From Symbiodinium natans (Eukaryota > Sar > Dinophyceae > Suessiales > Symbiodiniaceae), in NCBI GenBank assembly GCA_905221605.1, contig CAJNDS010002667.1:208252-272251 (forward strand): a stretch of 64,000 bases of DNA, given 5' to 3'. A model generated the notes under the pieces. It was not told the origin of the DNA, did not search any database, and was given only the letters and a program-made list of their open reading frames with translations. A program made the translations under genes and the position numbers. Below, piece by piece: positions 26,601 through 36,912 of this stretch. Within the stretch, counting starts at the first letter, position 1; every line of letters starts with the position of its first letter.

Positions 26601-29600
26601 CAGGTTTTGGTGTGGTTAGCAAAGCCAGCAAACGGGTCAGGTGTCAGACGGGATGCTTTGCCAGGTCCGACTTTTTCATCTTTCATGTCTTTGTTTTCGA
26701 TGCTTGGGCATGACCTTAAACACTCAGTCTTTCTCTGAACGCAATGCCAGAAAAAGAGCGGCCTCTCATCCACCCACATGCAGCCGCGTGTGCTTGGCCC
26801 TACCCTCGGCCGCGTAGCGCCTTCAAGCAACGAGAAAGGGAGACGAGCACTGGGGATACGACATGACATCTCCTCCGTGCGCCTTGCGATTACATGAGTA
26901 GCCACATAAAATCATGCAAAGCATTTATGGTAAGCCCATCTTCTTCGTGCCATGTACAAAGGCCAACTAGAAGGTCTCCACTCTACACTTGTGGGGATTT
27001 GTTCAGCAACCTTCCTGGCAAGGACTGCAAAGGAGAGTTTGCCACATGGCAAACTCGTGTACCTGAACGTTGAACTCTGGAGGGACATTATCACTTGCCA
27101 TCAAAAGCAAAGCCCAGAAAACATAGTCAGAACTCTCGAACATACTTCATGCCCAAATCAAACATGAGACGCAAGAACAGAAACGCAGCAGCCCACCGCG
27201 AACCGCCTGCTTTGCTAGTAGATGCTGCCCTCCGCCGGGTGCAGCCTCTCCAATGCAATCTCGGTTGACAAGGCATGAGAATGCCGAAGTGTCTCAGGGT
27301 GAAGGTCCAGATCAGAGCTTCAGTTCATAAGACCTTCATGCACTGGCATGGCTCCTGCAGCCTTACTAGCCCGAGACTGCAGACACCTCAAATCACATTA
27401 CTATGCCTACTCCTCATCCGATTCCTTCCTATTTCACACTCAGGGTTCCAGTGACCAAAGACCAGGCCAAACCCCAAGCCATCATCCCCAGAAACTATTG
27501 AGACCTCGAACTGCAGGAAAGCCAGACCTGATTCTCAATCAGGCTGAAGGTCGTTCCAGACCGAAACTCCCAAAATGGAAACACTTACGGTCCATAAGCC
27601 CTCAAATACTCAGACCTCGAAAAAACAAAGGGCCAACACGGAGTCTTTCGAATCAAACCATGCTAGATGGGCCTTCCGATGCTGCTCTCCCTGAACGCAC
27701 CGGAGGAGTGGCTTCCCTTCGGCGTGGCAGGAACAACTGGTGTAATCTGTGTAATCCTAACAAGAACGCCACCAAAGCGTGTGCCAACGCCTTTGCAACA
27801 CAAGATCTTAAGATCCTGTTTCGAGCACCTCTGTGGAACAGGTCAGGGACCAAAACAACAGTGATCCAACCAGCGATCGTATCCTCAACTGCACCTAAGA
27901 GCCCGGGTCTAGCGTTAGCTCCGCTCTGGGCACTCTGGGCCCTGAGGTCTCTGCACTTTGGGCAACTGGGGCCCAACCCACATGCGTGGCCTTGAAAGGA
28001 AAGCGCGGTGATTGCTGAGGTTTCTGCCAAGAAAACGAGGTGCAGCCCTCAAACCCTTATAAAACAACATCTGAAGTCCCAAAGCTTGAAGGGCTCAGGC
28101 ACTTTGAAAGCCGTCACAAAGCCGAAGCCCTTAAAGGCCCCTTTAAGACTCCTTAGGGCCCGGAAACCCTAGGGAAGCGCCGGAAGCGTGGCGGGAGAGC
28201 TCCGGCTTCCGAGCACGAGCCAGGGCCGTGTCCAGGAATCTTCTGGGCGGCTCCTTCCCTGAAAAAAAAAAGAAGGGGCAAAAATGGAAATGGGGTATGA
28301 GCGGTTCAAGCACTTGTGGGACACAGGTTGACGGAGAGGAAGCTCGGTCTGGCGGGGCCATGAGCCATGAGGCCGTACTAGTACAGTAGTACTATCTTGC
28401 ACTTCAAGCTGGAGGGCCTGGGCTCTGGTTCTCAAGCTTTGCAGATGTTCTTCCCTGATTTCATGGCCTTTGGTCGAAGTGAACGATTGCGGCTGCACGA
28501 GACTTCGGGTTCTTTAGCAGCCCCAACAAGATGTCTAAGCCCTGAGCCTGTTCAAACCCCACAACAATGGGGAAAACCCGAAAGTCAAGAAGCCCTCTGA
28601 AACTGCCGACTTGCTCCCCACAGGATTGAATCCACGTGCAAAAACAAAACCACACCTCTCAAACTCACCCCCGTAAGCGACCGGCTGTATTCATCCCTGG
28701 CGCCTCCAAACTAATTTTTTGGGAGGGTCCAGAGTTCATGCTGCAAATTAAAGTTCTGCCGCAACGTATACTATCCATGTACGTTTCAAGGACAAGTTCT
28801 GAGCTTCGTTGATGGACAAAGCTGAAGTTCTGAATCAAGTGTTCTCTTCGTTCTTAAACGATCTTGAAGCTTTGCCACTTTGCCCGGTGCTCTTTTGCTT
28901 GATGTCTGGCACCTTTTGCCTGCCTGATTGTCGATGTTCTTGCTATTTTGCTTGTTCACTTGCTTTATGACTTGCCCGCTCATTGGAACGCAGTGCCAAA
29001 GCAACTCCAAGCAGGCGATGAAATTCGAGTGCTCCTGGAATTTCGAAACGCGATTAGAAGCTCAGACTTTCCAGCAATTCAGACAGCGTGCCTTGTTTGC
29101 TTGAATTGTGTGGGGCTTTGGCCAGTGCCAGGGAGCAGCGCAAATTGACGGGGTTTAGGGTTTAGGGTTCGCACTTCCAGCTTGCAGGCCATGGCATGAA
29201 AATCATTACAAGAAGGAGCAGGAGCATGGCAGAATCGCATGCAAGCCGAAACAAGGACACTCAAAGTTGTCCAACTGACACTTGCAATGCAAGGTACAAC
29301 CTCAAACCAATTGGTGCTTACGAAAACTTTACAGGGTCTTCGCGTTATATGCATAAGTTACAAGAGCTCAGGCTTTTGCACCGCATTTCCATTGTGCTAC
29401 GACTGCCTGCAAGACAAGCGGGTCGCTTCACCGAGGACAATGCCAGAATCGTTGCCGGATGACCTGAAAAGAAAAATGCGAGCATGCGACAATCCAGGAT
29501 TTAAGCTACACATGCCAGGCGAATCTGGAACAAGCACGAACTTTAGCAAAGGGCAATGCTCGTGAAAAATCGTCAATTCCGACAAAATTGCATACCCCAC

Positions 29601-31082
29601 GCGACCAGGTAATGCGCAGGCTACGCAGATGCAGAATCAAACCGCACGAGCGCCGCCTAAGGCAAAACAAAACGGGATCCATGGATGTGTCCTGGACATC
29701 ATAGGAGCTGCCAAGCACCGCTAAGCACCCAGATTTTTCTTGCCCCAGTTCTAGGCCGCCTTCTTGCAACCCGCAACCCAAAAGAACCGAACTTTGACCC
29801 ACCACGGACCTCCGGCTGCAGCATCGGCTGACATCAAAGGACCACCTGGCCAGACAAAGTGAGGCCTCTCAAACTTCTCTGTGACCCTCAGACTGTGCAA
29901 AACAAGTTGGACGATTGCACTTGTTCAACCTAGCTCTAAAATGCAAGGGTCTAAGCAGCCTCATGTGTACAATGTAAAGGAAGGCAACCCGACCTTCGGC
30001 ATATTGCTTCCGCGAGATCGCCAGCCCATCCTCAGGACACCAGAGTATCCAATGCACACAAACCCCAAAGCCCGTCTTCCGCTCCACATTCAGGCTATGT
30101 CGACGCCACTACTGATCCCATCACGCGTTGCATTGCAATGGAATGAGGATTTAACAACCATGCCGTTCAAGACCCCAGAGCAAATCCCTGCCAACCCTCA
30201 CAACACCCATGATGTCACTTTCCTGTTGAGGTCAAACCACACAAGCTTGAGGCTGTGGCATACAAGGACGGACCAGCCATATCATTGCATGCCTACGACC
30301 TTCAAAACCGCAAAAAAGCCGAAACGGCAAGCAAGTCTCACCAATCATGATACCACCATGCACCCGAACCGTTGTGGCTAAATGGCTGTATGCATCGAAG
30401 ACCGCATCAAAACACAGTAATTACGGTGAAAACAACATACTTGGTCAACAATCGCGCTGATTTCTCCAGTTTAGTCTGCTCGTTTATTGCGTATTTGGTT
30501 GACCCATGATGTTCCGTAAGTACTGATACTTCAAGCACACTGGTAGGCAGAGCTCCGCCGCTGAGCGACGATTAATCGGTGTAAAATCGATAATAAGCGT
30601 TGGTGGCGCGAGGGTTTGCTTTCGCAAGGCGACGGTAGGTAAAACGGGATATGCTACCACAAAGCGGTGAAAAAACAGCGGTAAAGCGGCGGTAGAGCAG
30701 GAGGAAAGCCACAGTAAAGGCAATGGTAAAGCCGCTTTTGCATCTCTGCGGCCCCCTACCATCGCTTTGCCAGCTTTCACTTTACCATCGCCTTGCCGAG
30801 CCCCCGAACCCTGAAACTTGCGCATTCTGTTGAGCTTCGGACTGGCATTCGCACATGAATAATTCACAGCGAGCACCGAGCGAGCACAAAAGCCAAATCT
30901 TTCACACAATGTCTTGCAGCCTTGCACGGAAAAAAACCTGTTAAGAACAGTGCAAACATAACCTTTAGCTGTTAAGATGCGTGCGACCCATGAACATGGG
31001 TGGACAGAAAGATCTATTATGTGTCAGAGAAGTCGCTGTATCATGGCTTGTGTGTGACAGAAAAGCCTAGCTCTAGAAGCTG
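23693..31082. other. gene-poor intergenic DNA
   Basis: About 7.4 kb without a supportable gene. The longest frame (27348-27995, plus) has no domain and overlaps a competing minus frame. A minimal telomere-like word, TTTAGGGTTTAGGG, lies at about 29151-29168. The stretch 30600-30790 is rich in GCGGTAAA and its complement but forms no clean repeat. Confidence 0.5.
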
Positions 31083-31225
31083 TTGCACACACATAAATTT
31101 CTACATACATACCCACATACCTACATACCTACATACCTACATACCTACATAACTACATACCTACATACCTACATACCTACATACCTGCAAACCTACATAC
31201 CTACATACCTACATACCTACATACA

Positions 31226-31259
<34 letters not shown>

Positions 31260-31260
31260 C
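31083..31260. repeat. ACATACCT/ACATAC microsatellite
   Basis: Tandem CTACATAC octamers grade into ACAT tetramers toward 31255. It has Z-DNA-like alternating purine/pyrimidine character. Confidence 0.95.
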
Positions 31261-32290
31261 AGGGCACGTTTCTGTTTTAAGGCGCCTAAGTTTCGATTTC
31301 GTTTTTTTCTTCGGATCTCTTGCTTACACTTCAACACTCGCCAACCGAAATTTTGAAGAAGCTTCCTCGAACTTCATCGAACTTGCATTTTCGGCAACAT
31401 CGTCCACAATCTCGGATTTACTCACCGCAACAAAAACTGTTTCTAATTGTCATTTTCTAAACCACTTTCTCGGGTCTTGGCTGCGTCAAGCTCTTATCGG
31501 TTTGTTACTTGTGTGATACTTCCCGTCAATTAGGCCGGTGAGGCCACCAAGCTTCCCTCGAAAGTAGCTGGTGATCTTGGCTCCCCTTTAGCCGCTCGCT
31601 AAAAATCAGCAAGAAGACGGTACTCGCATTATTCTTCCCCTTGGGCTTGAGATGAGCTGCCAGGGTCTGGGGCGCTCTTGGTTTAGTTGCGTCAGAGGTT
31701 TGAACTTGAGTTGCATTCAGGCGATGCATTCAAGTGAAGTTTTCCGTTTGCTTAAAGCTTCGATCGGTTGGGCTTGCAAGGCCAGGTTGTTGGAAAGAGT
31801 GTAAATTCAAAAAAGGGCGTATACGCATGCACAGACGTGTACAAAACTCTGGAAAAAGGTTTGCCCACAACCTTGCTACAAGTCTCTGTTTGCCAACCCA
31901 AATATGACAAACACGCCTAAGAAATGAGGGTAGCTTTCAAGGTTGGGGTTTCAAGAATTTAAGGGGAAAAGGCCTCACAGACCTCCAACTTACACTCTGC
32001 GCTATTTCTTGATTCTATTACATCACTGCGTGGTCCGGCACGATAATCCCAAAAAAAGCTACATACAAGAAACAAAATGCGCATAGGTACTTGGAAACCC
32101 CTCGCATGCCCCGAAATTCCTCCTCCCTAGAGCCGCCTGGCATCAACTCGGATCCCGAGCCCTCACTGGGCCACACATGGCCTACTCCAGCCCTTCGGAA
32201 GGATTTAGACATTTAAACCCACTTCTTGGGTTTGGCTCAAAAACCCATGCCCTGCGCCCAGCTTGGGCCTACGCTCGGGCCATGGGAGCT
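31261..32290. other. intergenic, nothing recognised
   Basis: Short frames only. No supported feature. Confidence 0.5.
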
Positions 32291-32350
32291 ACGAGCGCAA
32301 ACGAGCGCAGACAAGCGCAGACGAGCGCACACGAGCGCACACGAGCGCTC
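32291..32350. repeat. 10-bp minisatellite ACGAGCGCAC
   Basis: Six tandem 10-bp units with single-base variants. Confidence 0.9.
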
Positions 32351-32637
32351 TGTGAATGCTACTACTACAACATGGATGGGAATTTGCTGCCGGGCATTGG
32401 AACTTCGGACGCATTGGAAATGAGCTGTAGGATTGGGATTGGGCAGCGAGGTTTGAGGGTTAGATTCAAAATGCGGTCCCAAATGTTTTTTCCGTCGGCC
32501 ATTCCTGTTTCCATTGCTCTTGCCCTCATCTCAGCTGGACCATCTGAATTGGATCTTTTGCCTCACGGTGGTGCGAAGCACTCTCCCGCTTTACTTACCG
32601 GGACACGTTGTGACGCGAGGCAGTCTAGGTTCAACAA

Positions 32638-33905
<1,268 letters not shown>

Positions 33906-33906
33906 G

Positions 33907-34228
33907 CGCCTGTGTTTGTGTGATAGAGACATGTCCCCTCACTTCGTGCGTTGTGTGTAGGTTGCATTTTGCAGCAAGCATCATTGCAGCATGTGATGCA
34001 GTGACGTAGCAATTGCATGTCGTTTGCTTTTGCTTTGTACAGCTTCACGTCATCTTGACTGCTCTGGACACTCTTCTCAAGGTCATAGCTCAAAGCAGTT
34101 TGCTTAGCCGAGCTAGTTGCCGATGTGGCCCAAAGAAACCAGGCGCACATTAAGGCAATGACGACGCCGGACCCCGTGGTCTGCAAGCTACCTCTGCTGC
34201 TGCTAAGTTTCTTCTTGTTTATTTTCAT
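33907..34228 (-). CDS. possible 5' exon with signal anchor (uncertain)
   Basis: A minus-strand ATG at 34228 opens a frame whose first ~105 residues have ordinary composition, unlike the repeat that follows. There is a Lys/Ser-rich N-terminus (MKINKKKLSSS), one hydrophobic segment at about residues 21-38 (GVVIALMCAWFLWATSAT), then a polar, helix-prone stretch and a Cys-rich part (HCITCCNDACC). That layout fits a type II membrane protein or signal anchor. The frame then enters the ACT tract and becomes poly-Ser, so if it is real, an intron must begin near 33907-34000. I found no matching downstream exon and no homology, so a chance frame is quite possible. Confidence 0.25.
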
Positions 34229-34854
34229 GTTTTCTTTTTACTGAGACGTCCCCTGGTTCAAAAAGTCAGGTTTTTTAAAGTGGCCCCTATTCAGCTGATG
34301 GAGTGAAGAGGCTGCCTTAAGTCGCTTGGATCTCTCTTCAGTCTTCTGGTCAATCTTGGTTGTTCCCTCTTCCTTGGTCTTCCAAGTGTCCGGTCTTGGG
34401 TTCTGGAGTTCTTGGATCTGTTGATTGTTGGTTGTTTTTTCGCGTTTTGCTTTTTCTCCTGTCTGTTCTCTCTCTGCATTTTGTTGTCTGTTTTATGTTT
34501 GTGTCCATGTTTCTTAGATGTTGCTGGTCGGATCTGTTCCAACAGATTCCGAAGTTTTTGTGCTTGGATTTAGTCCTTTAAGCTTGTTCTTTTTCCGTTG
34601 TAAGTTGTGGTGGTCTCTCACGCTTCTAGTATTGGGTCCTGGTTTGTTTCTTGTCATTTAAGTTAAATCGGTCTTGGTTCTCAATTGGCCTTGCAGTCTC
34701 CAAAAAGTACAAAATGAAGCAAGTTTGGGAATTAGAATTTGGGGTGCCTGCAACCATGAATTTCTAGCAACGCACGTCTGGCCCCCCAAAGTGGGTTTTT
34801 AATTTGAGATCTGCAAAATTTTTTGCGGGACCAGCTTTGCAATTCTTGAGCAAG
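34229..34854. other. intergenic, nothing recognised
   Basis: T-rich plus-strand sequence. The frames at 34291-34581 are short and without motif. Confidence 0.5.
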
Positions 34855-34856
34855 GT

Positions 34857-34970
34857 TCGGGGGGGGGGGTTCGAACCTGGGTTCAACCCAGGTTCGAACT
34901 CCCGGCCCTCGGGGGGCGGGGGGGGGGGGGGGGGCGGGGGGGGGGGGGGGGGGGGGCGGGGGGGGTGGGA
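34857..34970. repeat. G-run tract, G-quadruplex candidate
   Basis: A G-run at about 34859-34869 and a nearly pure G stretch at about 34911-34968, broken by single C residues. It lies beside the LINE target repeats. Many runs of four or more G make quadruplex formation very likely on the plus strand, and assembly length here is unreliable. Confidence 0.85.
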
Positions 34971-35041
34971 ACAACAACATCGAGAACCTGGGTTCAACCT
35001 GGGTTAAACCTGGGTTCAACCCAGGTTGAACCTGGGTTCAA
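34869..35041. repeat. GAACCTGGGTTC palindromic repeat, left flank of LINE A
   Basis: Copies of AACCTGGGTTC and its complement AACCCAGGTT lie on both sides of the G-run. The cluster at about 34984-35041 directly abuts the T8 (A8 on the minus strand) that ends LINE A. Each 12-mer is itself an inverted repeat (GAACC/GGTTC with a 2-bp centre). The same repeat occurs at 43147-43182, 49368-49380 and 62351-62470, always at LINE-unit junctions. Two copies read GGTTCGAAC, resembling the B-box/T-arm word of tRNA genes. Confidence 0.9.
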
Positions 35042-35511
35042 TTTTTTTTCCGAGTTGAGCGAACAAATGCGATCCACCGTCTTGGTGTTTGGGTTGTGAA
35101 AACCGTGCCTCTGTACTGGCACCACTGATGGCCCTCTTGGCCCTAATGTACAGGGGAGGAAAAAACCTCCTCCTAAGCTACCATCCTCTTTGGGATGCTA
35201 CCAGAGGTTGTACCTCATGAGAGGAAAGAAACCTCCTGGCAAAAGCTCCTCAGGTTGCTGGTGCAGGAGTTGCAACCGTAAGAGGAGGGGCCAGGGGTGT
35301 GCTCTGGCAGTGAGGATGAACCTCAACTTGCATCCTCTTCGGGATGCTACCAGAGGCTGGTACCTCATGAGAGGTTAGGAACCTCCTGACAAAAGGTCCC
35401 TCAAGGCCTTTGGCGCACTTTGTGCAGGCTGTCAGAGGGAGGCGGTCAGGGTTCCGCTCCGGTAGCGAGGATGGTACCTCTGTGCTATCCTCGCTGGGAG
35501 GATGCAACCTC
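35042..35511 (-). repeat. LINE A 3' UTR with tandem stem-loop units
   Basis: The LINE 3' end contains two to three copies of a roughly 150-bp unit (GGGATGCTACCAGAGG at 35192 and at 35341). Stem-loops recur: GAGGATG/CATCCTC (35312-35318 with 35331-35337) and a 9-bp stem AGCGAGGAT/ATCCTCGCT (35464-35472 with 35487-35495). The last ~45 nt before the A tail (ACCAAGACGGTGG ... CTCAACTCGG) are shared with LINE B and unit 3. In many LINEs the RT recognises a 3' stem-loop, so this is the likely recognition region. Confidence 0.75.
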
Positions 35512-36285
35512 CTAGGCTGCTTCAGCTGGTGGTTCCCTGAGTGGGACCAACTCCCAGCGAGGTTCCTCCATGATGTTGCCGAGGGGTCGCGCGAGCCCAT
35601 AGTCTGGCGACGGCAACTCATAGAGGACTTTCATGTCGATGAGAGCCTCGACAAAGACCATGTCCATGGTTTTTAATTCCCACAGCAACAAGCTTGCCAG
35701 CATGGGGATGCTGGCATGGTGGAGGCTGACCCACCTCCTGACTTTGCTGCTCAGGGTGGGTGAGTCTTGGTCAAACCACCGGAAGAACGAGACGAGCCGG
35801 GTCAGGCTGGGGAAGCCGTAGTGCTCTCTGGTGCCCCAGTTGGCCACGTCCAAACTTGTTAACCGGTGGTATTTGGCCATTCCCAGGTACCCCCAATTAT
35901 GCTCCCCTTGGTCGCGGGGATGGAGGTACCCCTCCGGAAGGCGAAGTCCACACCAGAAGCATATCATAATGCACATCTGGAGGAACGACCCGTCCGGTGT
36001 CGGGCGGACTGGGGCCACCATCCGCTCGACGGTGTAGGCCCTCAGGTCCTGGGCTGGGAGCCCAGGGACCTCGACCTGGAGGGTGAACCTCCGGCAGACC
36101 TGGGGCCAGGAGTCGAGGGAAAGCGCAAACAGCTCCCACTCGAAGTGGTGGGCATCTTGGGGGCCCACCTTCAGGACCCAGCGGGGTTCCCGGTCAAGGG
36201 TATACACCACCCTTGACCCTCCTCGAGCAAGCATGGTCAGGTACCTGATCTTGCCCTGGACCTCATACGAGGCCTGGTCGGGCAT
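35512..36285 (-). CDS. LINE-borne protein-kinase-like ORF
   Basis: 257 residues from the ATG at 36285 to a TAG at 35512. In the right order and spacing it shows a Gly-rich loop (LARGGSRVVYTL, 19-30), the VLK lysine (K39), an alpha-C-type Glu (E49 or E51), a hinge-like YTVERM (84-89), RD followed by N five residues after the Asp (R124-D125...N130, the HRDxxxxN pattern), and a DFG-like LDVA (D146). This matches the protein-kinase/aminoglycoside-phosphotransferase fold, with the HRD His and the DFG Phe/Gly replaced. Activity and substrate are unknown. The ORF lies 3' of ORF2 inside LINE A, and its last codons overlap the shared 3' UTR. LINE B lacks it. It could be a captured host gene or an old LINE ORF lost from LINE B. 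No search was possible. Confidence 0.55.
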   Translation of the reverse strand: MPDQASYEVQGKIRYLTMLARGGSRVVYTLDREPRWVLKVGPQDAHHFEWELFALSLDSWPQVCRRFTLQVEVPGLPAQDLRAYTVERMVAPVRPTPDGSFLQMCIMICFWCGLRLPEGYLHPRDQGEHNWGYLGMAKYHRLTSLDVANWGTREHYGFPSLTRLVSFFRWFDQDSPTLSSKVRRWVSLHHASIPMLASLLLWELKTMDMVFVEALIDMKVLYELPSPDYGLARPLGNIMEEPRWELVPLREPPAEAA

Positions 36286-36293
36286 CTGGTTGG

Positions 36294-36912
36294 CTAGGCC
36301 ATTGCCTCGACCGCGGCTGCTTGCTCAGAGGATAAGGTTACCTCCCTCGTTGTAAGGCCTGGTGCCCGTGTTAAGGTCTGCCGGGGGCTCCTGGTCCTCT
36401 TGGTCCTGCTCCTCCACTGGGGCAGGCTCCGGACTGGTTTCGGAGGAGGCACTGAGCTTTGGGTTTGGTCCCATTCTCGGGAGGCAGCCTGCTGCCTCTG
36501 AGCCCTGGCTTTCTTACCCGGCCTGTTCCTCTGCCTCTGCAAGGTGTAGTCATCTACGAACCTTTGCGCCGGGGTCCTGCGTTCGAGCAGGAACTCTCCC
36601 TTGCCTTGGGCTTTGCCGGGCTGCCTGCTCGGAGGAGGAACCTCCCTCTTTCTATCGGAGGCTGCCCCTCCCCTGCCGGTGTTGTGGGTGGCAGTTCCTG
36701 GTTGTTTTCCTCCTTTGTCTCGGCAGGGGCTACATTGGAGGAGGCACTGGCTTGGGAGGGTGCCCCTCCTGGGTGTCGTCGCCGGTGGGGTGGTGTGGAG
36801 CCTCTGGCTCCGGAAGGGCCCCACCCTCCGGCTTTTCTTCTTCACTCTTCACTGGAGCCTCCTGGGCCTCCTGGCCCTGGGAGGGCAGGTCCTCCTGTTT
36901 CATTCCCGCCAT
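36294..36912 (-). pseudogene. frame-decayed Pro/Glu/Arg-rich linker between ORF2 and the kinase-like ORF
   Basis: Three minus frames each carry natural-looking stretches here. One starts at the ATG at 36912 and is acidic and Pro-rich (begins MAGMKQEDLPSQGQ, ends at 36730). A 183-codon basic frame without an ATG ends at 36294, just 8 nt before the kinase-like ATG, in a different phase. A third frame continues the acidic composition near 36700-36560. The simplest reading is a low-complexity linker that once joined ORF2 or an ORF3 start to the kinase-like domain and has taken several indels. The ATG at 36912 overlaps the end of ORF2. Confidence 0.4.

Noticed and set aside
27348-27995. 215-codon plus-strand ORF
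   Set aside because: No motif, and a competing minus-strand frame covers much of it.
34869-34900. tRNA gene at the GGTTCGAAC words
   Set aside because: No acceptor stem, A box or anticodon arm in the expected distance, and the flank is a G-run.
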